Below, piece by piece: positions 18,638 to 27,230 of a DNA stretch of 64,000 nucleotides (its first letter is position 1; the number at the start of each line of letters is the position of its first letter). The stretch is taken from positions 12,997 to 76,996 of the forward strand of contig JBBFKY010000014.1 of NCBI GenBank assembly GCA_037481875.1, in the 5' to 3' direction. Source of the DNA: Desulfosoma sp. (GTDB taxonomy: Bacteria; Desulfobacterota; Syntrophobacteria; Syntrophobacterales; DSM-9756). Under the pieces are notes generated by a model. That model made no database searches, was not told where the DNA came from, and worked only from the letters and a program-made list of their open reading frames with translations. The position numbers and the translations under genes were made by a program.

Positions 18638-19472
18638 CGACCTCTTCCTTTGAGGGAAATTCCATGTGAACGAGAGCCTTTCCTTCCAGGGCGGCACGAA
18701 ACCGTTCGCCGAAAAGCTGGCGTCTTGGGCCGCGAAAGATCACCCCGGTAACAAAGCGACCGTCCGCTTCGCAAAGCAGTCTAAGGGCCGCTGCCTTATC
18801 TGTCGGGTCATGGTCTGGAGCCACAGGGCGTAGCCTCTCCCTGTACCAACTGACCGGATAACGTCCCCATGTGATGCATGGCTGAATCACTTCCACCACG
18901 GAAAGACCCGGACACCGAATGGCTTTCACCAGCAAGTCCTTGAGTTGATCCGGATCCGCCGCAAACCCTCTGGCCACAAAAGCGGCGTCGTGCAACACGG
19001 CCACTGCCGGCATGTTCAGCGGCCAAGCTTCCACGCCGTGCACCTGAAGGCTTCGCACCTCGCCCGGAGGTGTGGTGGGTGAAGCTTGCCCCTTGGTCAG
19101 CGCATAGATCTCGTTGTTATGCACCACGACCGTGATATTGGGATTGCGTCGCAAGGCATGAAGGAAATGATTGCCACCCTCCCCGTAGCAGTCTCCTTCA
19201 CCGGTGGTCACTACCGTGATCAGTTCCGGGTTTGCGGCATGGATTCCCAAAGCCACCGGGATGGCTCGACCATGAAGCCCGTTAAAGAAATGGCATTGGA
19301 CATAATGGGGAAGCTTGGCCGCCTGCCCGATGCCTGAAACGAGGCATACCTGGTGAGGTTCCAGCTGCAAGTCCAAGAAAGCCTTTTTGACGGCGGTCAG
19401 AATACCGAAATTGGGGCATCCTGGACACCATTGAATTTCCACGTCGTCCTTAAAGGGATCAAACCTGTTCAT
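18603..19472 (-). CDS. korB: 2-oxoacid:ferredoxin oxidoreductase beta subunit
   Basis: A 289-residue thiamine-diphosphate subunit. Cys16 and Cys19 (WCPGCPN) begin the family cluster motif; the ThDP/Mg segment is GEGDCYGEGGNH followed by HNNEIYALTKGQASPT. With the adjacent alpha-gamma fusion it should oxidise a 2-oxoacid (2-oxoglutarate by closest resemblance) to the acyl-CoA with reduction of ferredoxin, or run in reverse for CO2 fixation. The start overlaps the end of korA by 14 bases, with GAAAGGG upstream of ATG 19472; an in-frame ATG at 19487 is possible. The C-terminal 60 residues are typical of short KorB proteins. Confidence 0.92.
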   Translation of the reverse strand: MNRFDPFKDDVEIQWCPGCPNFGILTAVKKAFLDLQLEPHQVCLVSGIGQAAKLPHYVQCHFFNGLHGRAIPVALGIHAANPELITVVTTGEGDCYGEGGNHFLHALRRNPNITVVVHNNEIYALTKGQASPTTPPGEVRSLQVHGVEAWPLNMPAVAVLHDAAFVARGFAADPDQLKDLLVKAIRCPGLSVVEVIQPCITWGRYPVSWYRERLRPVAPDHDPTDKAAALRLLCEADGRFVTGVIFRGPRRQLFGERFRAALEGKALVHMEFPSKEEVARFLKGFLQTP

Positions 19473-21135
19473 GGTAGGCCCTTTCAATATATTGCGCGGT
19501 GAGAGGCAATCCGTCGCTTCGAAGAATGTGACCGGAAAAGCTGATACCGAAACCCTGTCTTAACAGGGAAGCCAGTTGAGCCGTGGCGTTGTTTTCCACC
19601 GTCCAAAGCCGGACTCCTTGGGGGAAAGACACGGGCGCCAAGGGCCATAGTTCGGTCCAGTGAAGCATCCCCACCGAAATACCTTCCTTTCGAAGCGTGT
19701 CTACGGCTTCCACAACCGCGCCTCGCGCGGATCCCCAGGAACAGAAAATTTCTTGAGCGTCTTCCACGCGATAGGCTTCAGAAGGTTCCATGACTCGACG
19801 CAAGTGCTCCATTTTTCGGAGTCTTTTCCCGACCATCATGGGAACTGTTTGGGCGAGATCTTCGGTAATATGCCCCCATTCGTCATGTTCGTCGCTGTCC
19901 GCCGAGACCAAATGGGGGCCGAACCCTGGAACGAGTCGAGGGGAAATACCGTCCTCTGTGACGGCGTAGCGTTGATAGCTTGTTAGGGTTTTCGGGTTGG
20001 CAAGAAAAGATTCCGGCTTACTTCGATCAATTTCAAAGTCCGTTATGGAAAAGCGCGAATCGGCCAGAAATTGATCGCTCATGACGATCACCGGAATCTG
20101 AAACCTATCGGCCAGGTTAAAAGCTCTTACCATTTTATGAAAGGCGTCCTTAGGATCCGCCGGGGCCAACACCGCCTTGGCAAATTCTCCATGACCGGCA
20201 TGAACGGCAAATAACAGATCCCCTTGAGCGGTTCGAGTGGGAAGTCCCGTGGCTGGCCCCGGTCTTTGCGCCAAAACAATCACCACCGGCACTTCCACCA
20301 TGCCGGAAAGACTGATGCCTTCCACCATTAGAGCGAATCCTCCCCCGGATGTGGCTGTCATGGCCCGCACGCCGGCAAAACTGGCTCCAAGCGCCATGTT
20401 GATGGCCGCGATTTCATCTTCGGCCTGTTCGCAAAAAATGCCCAGCTCTAGAGATCGTTTGGCCAGAAAGGTGATCACACCGGTAGCCGGCGTCATGGGA
20501 TATCCGGCGATGAAACGACATCCCGCCCTCACCGCTCCCATGGGAAGAGCTTCATTGCCCGTCACCAGATAAAAAGAGGCATCTCTTTTGGGAAAGGACC
20601 AGGGGCAGACATTTAGGCAGGCGCTCTGAGCCGTAGCATAACCCAACCGGGCCGCCTTTTGGTTGGCTTCCACCACTTCCGAACCCTTGGCGCCGAACTC
20701 CCGAGACAGAACCCCTTCCAGCGCCTCCTCTTCCATGCCCAAGACTCCCGCCAAGGCTCCCACAGCGATGGTGTTGGCATAGATGGTCCGCCCCAGTTGT
20801 TCCTTGGCCATGGTTTTCCAAGGCATGACCATGGCATTGTCTTCGTAAGCTTCTTCCGCCAGTAAAATACCGCCTTTTTTCAGTCGTCCCGCGTTTTTTT
20901 CATAGGCCCCTTTGTTAAGGCACAGGAGAATGTCCGCTTCCATCGTCGGGGCGTTGCACGGGGTTTCTCGAACCCGTAAGGAATACGTGTTTTGTCCGCC
21001 TCGAATCCGGGATTCATACTCCTGCCAGGCAAAGACGGCATAACCATGAGCGGAGACCGCCTGGGCCAGCACGTCCCCGATGGTTTGAACCCCTTCCCCG
21101 GCGCTACCAGCCACCACAATGGTGCAATCGTTCAT
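19459..21135 (-). CDS. korA: 2-oxoacid:ferredoxin oxidoreductase gamma-alpha fusion subunit
   Basis: A 558-residue fusion: N-terminal gamma domain (about residues 1-180, starting with the glycine-rich VAGSAGEGVQTIG motif) joined to the pyrimidine-binding alpha domain (about 190-558) containing GNEALPMGAVRAGCRF and YPMTPAT, with the ATSGGGFALM loop typical of KorA/2-oxoglutarate synthases. No ferredoxin domain is present. It is the first gene of a two-gene operon with korB. Position beside the HdrA-formate dehydrogenase cluster suggests shared low-potential ferredoxin, but the genes are separated by 670 bp and the repeat cluster, so co-transcription is unlikely. Confidence 0.92.
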   Translation of the reverse strand: MNDCTIVVAGSAGEGVQTIGDVLAQAVSAHGYAVFAWQEYESRIRGGQNTYSLRVRETPCNAPTMEADILLCLNKGAYEKNAGRLKKGGILLAEEAYEDNAMVMPWKTMAKEQLGRTIYANTIAVGALAGVLGMEEEALEGVLSREFGAKGSEVVEANQKAARLGYATAQSACLNVCPWSFPKRDASFYLVTGNEALPMGAVRAGCRFIAGYPMTPATGVITFLAKRSLELGIFCEQAEDEIAAINMALGASFAGVRAMTATSGGGFALMVEGISLSGMVEVPVVIVLAQRPGPATGLPTRTAQGDLLFAVHAGHGEFAKAVLAPADPKDAFHKMVRAFNLADRFQIPVIVMSDQFLADSRFSITDFEIDRSKPESFLANPKTLTSYQRYAVTEDGISPRLVPGFGPHLVSADSDEHDEWGHITEDLAQTVPMMVGKRLRKMEHLRRVMEPSEAYRVEDAQEIFCSWGSARGAVVEAVDTLRKEGISVGMLHWTELWPLAPVSFPQGVRLWTVENNATAQLASLLRQGFGISFSGHILRSDGLPLTAQYIERAYHEQV

Positions 21136-21982
21136 GATTCACTCCTGAGGTATCGAAAAGGTCGATTTTCGGCTTGACCAGACTTTCTTTTTTTTCACTC
21201 TTCACGTCAAGGCTCATCGTACCAGGATGTGCCGGAAAAGCTTTGGTCTCAACCACTCTTTGAAATCCACTTTGGTACACGGACGGGAAGGCAAGACAAA
21301 TCCGGTCTATAGGGTTGCCGCCGCAGAGAGTGTCCAAAAGTCGCTGTTTTCCGGGAGCGTGGGCGTCCCGCATGCATGAGGAGCCTGGTGGGAATCGATC
21401 GTTCGAGGAAGCCATGGTCTTTTTTCTCTACCGGCCAAGCCTGAAGGTTTCTTTTGACACCCCATCTGTTTGGGCGGACCTGTGTGTCCGCCCCAAAGGG
21501 TTCGGCGTGTCTAAACGGCCTGGGGGCGGACACATGGGGCCGCTTCTACGAGAGTGACCGACAATTTATCTTTGGAAACGGGGAAGTTCCGCGTACATAA
21601 ACGCCCGGTCAGAGGCTCGAGCTTCCAGGAAAACAAACGTCTTGCGGCGTAAGGGCGAGGCGGCGCCTGCCCCTGCCTTCAAAAGCCATCAAGAGACGTA
21701 GGTATCTCAAACTCTCGAGAAGGCTTCCAGAAACAGACCCAGTTTCACACATGTAAGGGCGAGGCAATGGCTCACTTTTACCGTGTGGCATCCGATGCAT
21801 CACATTTCCGCGTTTTTCGATGAGCTCTTAGCCGACTCTTTTGAGGAATCGTCAAAAGATGCTAAAGGTTTCCCTGGAGGTTGAGGGGGCGAGTCGGCAT
21901 GTAAAACCGGCACGTGATTGTAAGGGCTTTCTTACTTCAATCTAAGCGAACTGAACATTTGAGGGTTCATGGGAGGCGCGGC
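21136..21982. other. Long intergenic region upstream of korA and rmuC
   Basis: No gene supported over about 850 bp. It contains repeat cluster C (21471-21555) and two degenerate copies, about 102 bp apart, of another sequence. These copies (about 21617-21680 and 21719-21775) share a CTTCCAG start and a GTAAGGGCGAGGC core. The ends should hold divergent promoters for korAB (minus) and rmuC (plus). Confidence 0.5.
21471..21555. repeat. Intergenic palindromic repeat C
   Basis: One composite unit: TGGGCGGAC...GTCCGCCCC (21471-21494) and GGGGGCGGACACATGGGGCC (from about 21522), joined by a shortened spacer. It lies upstream of korA, as cluster B lies downstream of korB. Confidence 0.65.
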
Positions 21983-23398
21983 ATGGATGTTTATCACGGT
22001 GCCTTTTTCGGGGTCGGATTTCTGCTGGGTGGATTGATCTTCTGGTTTGTAGGGACGGCTCAGACACGAAAGTCTTTCAAGGTGTCCTTGGAAGCGCTGG
22101 AACAAAGGGCCCAGCAAGCGGAAAATCGAGTTGCCTTGCTGGAAGGCTCCGCAGTGGAACTTCGCGCTCAGGGCCAAAAGCTTCAAGAGGAGGCAACGGT
22201 GCTTCAAAAGGAACTAACGGCTGAACGTACGGCACGGGTTCAAGCAGAAACCCAGCTGGCCGAAACCCAGCGACGTCTGGAGGAAGAAAAAGCTCTTCTT
22301 GCCGAAGCCAAAATGCAGCTTACAGACACCTTCAAATCCCTGGCAGGGGATACGCTGCAGCACAGTTCTCGAGCTTTTCTGCAGCTGGCTAAAGAGACTT
22401 TGGAAAAGGTTTTGGCTGAGGCACGGGGAGATTTCGGGCAACGTCAAGAGGCCATTCAGGGTTTGGTAAAGCCGCTTGGAGATGTGCTGGTGAAATTTGA
22501 AGAACAGCTTCGATCCATTGAAAAAGATCGCCTGGAGGCATATTCGGGTCTTTTAAAACATCTCAAGCTCCTGTCCGAAGGGCATCAGAGCTTGCAAAAG
22601 GAGACTGCCAACCTTGTCAACGCCTTACGTAAGCCTCATGTGGTGGGTCGATGGGGGGAAGTGACTCTACGTCGTGCGGTGGAATTGGCCGGTCTTACCA
22701 AAGAGTGCGATTTTTCAGAGCAAGTGAGTGCCGGCGGTGAAGAGGGGCGCCTGAGGCCGGATCTCATAGTCCATTTGCCCTCAGGTCGAGACATCATCGT
22801 GGATGCCAAAGTCTCTCTGGAAGCTTACCTGGATGCCGTAGCTGCCGACAATCCTGACAAACAGCAGGAGGCCCTCAAGAGGCACGCCGCTCAGATACGG
22901 AGTCACATAAACACTTTAGCCGACAAGCGCTATTGGAAACAGTTTGATCAAGCTCCGGAATTTGTCGTCATGTTCATTTCGGGAGAGGCGTTTTTCAGTG
23001 CTGCGGTAAGTGTTGATGGAAACCTTATGGAGGAAGCTTTGACCAAAAAGGTGATTCCAGCCACACCGACCACACTCATCGCTTTACTGAGATCCGTCGC
23101 TTATGGATGGCGCCAGGAAAAAATGGCTAGAAACGCTCAAGCAATCTGTGAACTTGGCAAGCAGCTCTACGAACGCATCAAGACTTTCGCGGACCGTCTG
23201 GACGATGTGGGCCGTAACCTAGAAAGAGCAAACAAAGCCTACAACGCCGCCGTCGGATCCTATGAAAGCCGTGTCCTGCCTACAGCGCGAAGGTTACAGG
23301 AATTGGGCGCAGCGGCAGAAGCGCCGCTGCCCGACCTTCGTCATGTTCAAGAGGTTCCTCGATCCCTCATAGCTTCCTGGGAAATCGACGAAACATAA
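21983..23398 (+). CDS. rmuC: RmuC-family DNA recombination protein
   Basis: A 471-residue protein: one N-terminal membrane segment (about residues 8-27), a long coiled coil (about 35-190) rich in Glu, Gln and Ala, and the RmuC nuclease-like domain (about 200-440) with family blocks such as GRWGEVTLRRAVELAG, RPDLIVHLPSGRDIIVDAK and YGWRQEKMARNA. RmuC limits inversions at short inverted repeats in E. coli; the biochemical activity is not firmly established. The start at 21983 has GGGAGG six bases upstream; the frame is open 23 codons further up but without a ribosome site. It is monocistronic here. Confidence 0.92.
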   Translation: MDVYHGAFFGVGFLLGGLIFWFVGTAQTRKSFKVSLEALEQRAQQAENRVALLEGSAVELRAQGQKLQEEATVLQKELTAERTARVQAETQLAETQRRLEEEKALLAEAKMQLTDTFKSLAGDTLQHSSRAFLQLAKETLEKVLAEARGDFGQRQEAIQGLVKPLGDVLVKFEEQLRSIEKDRLEAYSGLLKHLKLLSEGHQSLQKETANLVNALRKPHVVGRWGEVTLRRAVELAGLTKECDFSEQVSAGGEEGRLRPDLIVHLPSGRDIIVDAKVSLEAYLDAVAADNPDKQQEALKRHAAQIRSHINTLADKRYWKQFDQAPEFVVMFISGEAFFSAAVSVDGNLMEEALTKKVIPATPTTLIALLRSVAYGWRQEKMARNAQAICELGKQLYERIKTFADRLDDVGRNLERANKAYNAAVGSYESRVLPTARRLQELGAAAEAPLPDLRHVQEVPRSLIASWEIDET

Positions 23399-23783
23399 GG
23401 CAGTAGACGGGTGCGCCACCATGCCTAACTTTTTTGGACGTATCCGGCGGCAAAAGCTGCCGCGATACCCAAGGAGATTTCTATGAGTGCGAAGGAAAGC
23501 CGAAGAAGGTGCCCGATCACAGCGGGAATGACCGGCAACCCAAGCCGGATGGTGGAGGGGTGCACGCATGCTCCATAAGAGGACCTTGGTTTCGAAGTGA
23601 CTTTCAATGCCCGGTTTCGATAGGGCTCACGGGGTCTCACAAGGGTAAAACCACAATTTGCAACGCCAGAGGGGGTCGTCTTCCAGAAAAGCGTGCGTTA
23701 TGATCCATGGTAAATTTCGGCTTGAAACGGTGAAAGGACAGCCTTGGTCAGCACCACGAAAGAGACGCCGATGGAGGTGAACC
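23399..23783. other. Intergenic region between rmuC and sod
   Basis: No confident gene. A 31-codon frame begins at 23483 after AAGGAG (ATG AGT GCG), ending at 23578; its sequence is basic and unrecognised, so it is only a weak candidate. The region otherwise shows nothing I can name. Confidence 0.3.
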
Positions 23784-24509
23784 ATGATGATTCAGATCCG
23801 AGAGGGAATGAGTCGCCGCACGTTTGTTCAGGGTGTCACGCTGGGAGCCGCCCTGCTGGCTATGCCGGGTGCGATCAGGCCCGTTATGGCCCAGGCGGGC
23901 GGTAAGGGTTCGGCTTGGGACGTGCCTCCTTTGCCGTATGAGGAATGCGCCCTGGAACCCTATCTTTCCGCCAAAACCCTGTCTTTTCATTTCGGGAAAC
24001 ATCATCAAGGCTATGCCTCGAAGCTCAAGGAATTGGTGCAAGGAACCCCTTTTGCGGCCATGAGCCTGGAAGACATCATAAAAACCACGGCGGGCCAAGC
24101 GAATCATCAGGCCATCTTTAACAATGCGGCCCAAGTCTGGAACCATACCTTTTACTGGCGAAGCATGAAGCCTAAGGGTGGGGGAGAACCCGAAGTGGCT
24201 TTGATGCAAAGGTTTATTAAGGATTTCGGAAGTTTTCAGGCATTTAAAGAACAGCTTCGCACCGCCGCTTTGGGGGTGTTCGGCAGCGGCTGGGCATGGC
24301 TTGTGGAGGATGGCGGCGTTCTGAAGATTGTCCAAACTTCCAACGCGGACACCCCCATCGCTCACGGGCAAAAGCCCTTGCTCACCATCGATGTTTGGGA
24401 ACATGCCTATTACCTGGATTACCAAAACCGTCGAACGGACTATGTTCAGGCCTTTCTGGAACACTTGGTGGACTGGTCCTTTGTGGAAAAAAACCTCACT
24501 TCCGCTTGA
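23784..24509 (+). CDS. sodB: Fe-type superoxide dismutase with Tat signal peptide
   Basis: A 241-residue superoxide dismutase with an N-terminal twin-arginine signal (SRRTFVQG, Arg11-Arg12, then a hydrophobic stretch to about residue 36 and an AQA cleavage-like site). It is therefore probably exported folded with its metal. Metal ligands are present: His in HFGKHHQGY, His in WNHTFYW, and Asp and His in [11 protein letters not shown]. The AAQVWNH block with Gln is the iron-type signature. Export is a point of interest in an anaerobe: it would remove superoxide in the periplasm. Monocistronic; GGAGGTG lies upstream of the ATG (an ATG three bases earlier is also possible). Confidence 0.93.
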   Translation: MMIQIREGMSRRTFVQGVTLGAALLAMPGAIRPVMAQAGGKGSAWDVPPLPYEECALEPYLSAKTLSFHFGKHHQGYASKLKELVQGTPFAAMSLEDIIKTTAGQANHQAIFNNAAQVWNHTFYWRSMKPKGGGEPEVALMQRFIKDFGSFQAFKEQLRTAALGVFGSGWAWLVEDGGVLKIVQTSNADTPIAHGQKPLLTIDVWEHAYYLDYQNRRTDYVQAFLEHLVDWSFVEKNLTSA

Positions 24510-24859
24510 TGGACTTTAGACCCGAACCTTTGGGATCCCAAAAAAGAGCCGCTGCGGCACGGTCGATTCCGCCAACACAAAGAGAACTCGAAACGAAGAA
24601 GCCTACGTGGACAAGGCTTGGGTATTGGAACACCCAAGCCTTGAGTAGGGATAGGTTGAGGTTCATGGTTTAACGGCTATGCCTGACCGCCAGACTCCAT
24701 GCGTCGGCTTGACATCAATCGATCGGGACTTCATAGTGGTTGCCATCGAGCACGAAAGGGCCTCGAGGCCTTGGTTGAGGAAAGTGACGATCTTTTTGAG
24801 GCCAACGTGGACACATCAAGCCGAAGAAATTCGTGGGGGACTTTGAGGAGGGATGATAC
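24510..24859. other. Intergenic region downstream of sod
   Basis: No gene. A 12-bp perfect inverted repeat CAAGGCTTGGGT/ACCCAAGCCTTG (24612-24643, 8-base loop) stands about 100 bases after the sod stop. It lacks a T-run, so it is not a classical intrinsic terminator. Confidence 0.5.
24612..24643 (+). repeat. Perfect 12-bp inverted repeat
   Basis: Stem 24612-24623 with 24632-24643, loop ATTGGAAC. It may form an mRNA 3' end hairpin for sod or a protein-binding palindrome ahead of the 24860 gene. Confidence 0.6.
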
Positions 24860-25639
24860 ATGCTGAAGGCGGCCTTTGTGGTGGCACGGGATATTCCCGA
24901 TTTGTGGTATCAGCTTGTGCGCAAGGCTGTGGAAGAAGGCCGCGAGTACAAGGTCGAAAGGGGAAGTACACCCACGAAGCGTTGGGAACTGGATTTCGTT
25001 TCCGCTCAGATCACGCACCCGGGGACACGCCCTCTGGAACCCGATATTCCACCCGGGCTGGGAATTCCCAACCCTGTGGAACCGGGCTATGCGGAGAAGT
25101 ATCTTCCTTACTACATGACGGATGTGGCCCAGCCCGGAGAACATTACACGTACGGGCAGGATTTGGCGTGGCAGATCGAATGGGTTATCGATTACTACCG
25201 TAAAAACGGGCCGGGCACCAAGCACTGTTACATGACCGTGGGACGTCCCGAAAGCCTGTTCTTTTATGACGAATCCGTGGACTACGAAGAAGTGATACGC
25301 GTGGCCGACCGAGCTACGGGAAAGGTCCTGAGCACGCGTAGAATTTCCAACGAATTCAACAGAAAGGAACCTGGAACAACCCAATGCCTACGAGGTGTGG
25401 ACACGGCCATAAAATACGGCAAGCTGCATTTCAGCCTTCATTTTCGCAGCTGGAACCTGTGGAACGGACTTCCGGCCAATCTAGCCTGCCTGCAGTTGGT
25501 CAAAGAATACATGGCCCAGCAAATCGGCGTCGAAGACGGTGAGATGTTCGTCACGTGCCTGAAACTGGGCCTGGCGGAAGCCTACTTTGACCTGGCGCGG
25601 CTGCGCCTTTACCTCAACACGCCTCGAGAAACGTCTTAA
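24860..25639 (+). CDS. Thymidylate-synthase-superfamily protein
   Basis: A 259-residue protein resembling thymidylate synthase in its C-terminal half. A cysteine in TTQCLRG sits where the catalytic PCH cysteine is expected, and the segment [19 protein letters not shown] parallels the TS motif RSxDLxxGLPFN. The N-terminal half is divergent. If functional it would methylate or hydroxymethylate a pyrimidine nucleotide using a folate. The Asp usual in RSxD is Asn here, as in dCMP-type enzymes, so the substrate is uncertain. It overlaps the convergent ybjQ-like gene by four bases. A GGAGG site precedes the ATG. Confidence 0.7.
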   Translation: MLKAAFVVARDIPDLWYQLVRKAVEEGREYKVERGSTPTKRWELDFVSAQITHPGTRPLEPDIPPGLGIPNPVEPGYAEKYLPYYMTDVAQPGEHYTYGQDLAWQIEWVIDYYRKNGPGTKHCYMTVGRPESLFFYDESVDYEEVIRVADRATGKVLSTRRISNEFNRKEPGTTQCLRGVDTAIKYGKLHFSLHFRSWNLWNGLPANLACLQLVKEYMAQQIGVEDGEMFVTCLKLGLAEAYFDLARLRLYLNTPRETS

Positions 25640-25956
25640 CCCAGCCGCACCGCCGTGCCGCTGACACTCACCATGAGCATGCCGTTTTTTTCGCCAAGCA
25701 CCTCATAATCGATGTCGACCCCGACAACCGCGTCCGCCCCTAAACTCAGAGCGGATGCCTTCAACTCTTCAAAGGCCGTCTCACGCGCCTTGCGCAATTC
25801 TTTTTCGTAAGCCGCCGACCGTCCACCTACGATGTCGCGAATACCGGCGAAAAAATCCCGAAAAACGTTGGCCCCCATGATGGCTTCGCCCGTAACGATG
25901 CCTAGATAGGCCGTGATCTTGCGCCCTTCCACATTGGGAGTCGTGGTGAGAATCAT
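25636..25956 (-). CDS. YbjQ family (UPF0145) putative heavy-metal-binding protein
   Basis: A 106-residue protein with the whole-length YbjQ pattern: [12 protein letters not shown] at the start, an [22 protein letters not shown] block in the middle and [16 protein letters not shown] near the end. The family forms pentamers and is annotated as heavy-metal binding mainly by analogy; function is unproven. GGAGG lies nine bases before the ATG. Convergent with the 24860 gene. Confidence 0.88.
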   Translation of the reverse strand: MILTTTPNVEGRKITAYLGIVTGEAIMGANVFRDFFAGIRDIVGGRSAAYEKELRKARETAFEELKASALSLGADAVVGVDIDYEVLGEKNGMLMVSVSGTAVRLG

Positions 25957-26096
25957 GGGAAAAACCTCCGTTCGATTGGGGTTGCTCTGCCTGTCTTTCT
26001 TGGTTATTTTGCTTCGTAGAAAATCGAGTTGAGGAAGACAAGAGGTTTTCGATTTCTGAACAAAGATTCTTGGGGTGAGAGGGAAAAAGTAGAAAC

Positions 26097-26996
26097 ATGA
26101 ATCGGAAGGGCATACTTATTCTGTGCGTTTTGTTTGTCTTGGGTTTTTTCCTATGGAACCTTTGGGCTGATGTGGCGGAAGCGGCACGGTTCGGGGGAGG
26201 AAAATCTTTCGGAAGCCGTCCCAGTTATCAGCGGAGTGCTCCAGCGCCTTCCACGCCTTACGGCACCCCCAAAAGGGATAGCGGATTAACCAGCCGTGAA
26301 ACCGTGCCTGGATCGCCTCTAGGATCGGCGGGCCGTTCCTGGGGAGGGATGCTGGGAGGCCTCCTTTTGGGAGGGCTTATTGGATCCCTTCTCTTCGGTG
26401 GAGCTCATGCCTGGGGTGGGCCTAGTCTTTTGGATCTTCTTGTGATCGGCGGCGGGCTGTTTCTTCTGTTTCGGTTTTTGAAAGCGAGGCGCCTGGCGAC
26501 GTCATCGGCTACAGGTTTTAACCTATCCGGCTCACCCACATGGCCCGGCGCCGGAACGACTTCAGAAGCCGAGGAAAACGAAGACTTTATGCGCAAGACG
26601 GAACCGAGCCCGGCAGGGCGGGCGTTTCCCGAAGATTTTGATACTCAGGGGTTTATAGAAAAAGCCAAAAACCTTTATGTGCAGCTGCAGGAAGCCTGGG
26701 ATCGGAGGGACCTCAAGACCATTCGGTCTTTGGTTTCGCCCGAAGTTTTTGAAGAAATTCAGCGTCAAGCCCAGGAGGACCCTCAGCCGAGCCACACACA
26801 CCTTTTGTGGATTCAACCTGAGCTCTTGGAGGTTCGGGATATGGACGGCCATACGGTGGCTTCGGTGCTCTTTGACGTGATGATGAGGGAAACGGACGAG
26901 GAAATGGCCAAACAGGTTCGTGAGTTGTGGCACTTTCGGCGCCAGGGGACTCCGGATGCCTGGATTGTGGAAGGATTGCAGCAGGTGGCCGGGTAG
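26097..26996 (+). CDS. Tim44-like domain membrane protein
   Basis: A 299-residue protein: N-terminal signal/membrane segment (about 5-24), a Ser/Pro/Gly-rich linker, a glycine-rich hydrophobic region with two membrane segments (about 82-103 and 108-124), then a soluble Tim44-like domain (about 180-299) beginning [24 protein letters not shown]. Bacterial Tim44-like proteins of this layout have no settled function. It is followed by a strong terminator and appears monocistronic. Confidence 0.85.
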   Translation: MNRKGILILCVLFVLGFFLWNLWADVAEAARFGGGKSFGSRPSYQRSAPAPSTPYGTPKRDSGLTSRETVPGSPLGSAGRSWGGMLGGLLLGGLIGSLLFGGAHAWGGPSLLDLLVIGGGLFLLFRFLKARRLATSSATGFNLSGSPTWPGAGTTSEAEENEDFMRKTEPSPAGRAFPEDFDTQGFIEKAKNLYVQLQEAWDRRDLKTIRSLVSPEVFEEIQRQAQEDPQPSHTHLLWIQPELLEVRDMDGHTVASVLFDVMMRETDEEMAKQVRELWHFRRQGTPDAWIVEGLQQVAG

Positions 26997-27041
26997 TTCT
27001 CCGTTTGTCGTTCGATTTCGATTCTCAGTAAGCCTAAAAAG

Positions 27042-27074
27042 GCCCTCGGCATGGCTCGGTGCCGAGGGCTTTTT
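27042..27074 (+). terminator. Intrinsic terminator after the Tim44-like gene
   Basis: Perfect 10-bp stem GCCCTCGGCA/TGCCGAGGGC with an 8-base loop, followed by TTTTT (27070-27074). Confidence 0.9.
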
Positions 27075-27230
27075 GCGTGATGAAAAATTTGTTTTCCTTC
27101 CCGTTGTCCTCGCACTAGGCAGGACATGACCCTCTCTGCTATAGTCTCCCGCCGAACTTCGGGCCTTCGGCCTGTTTCTTCAGTATTGCTTACATATCTT
27201 TCAACCCAGGATCGGAAAGGAGGTTTTCCC

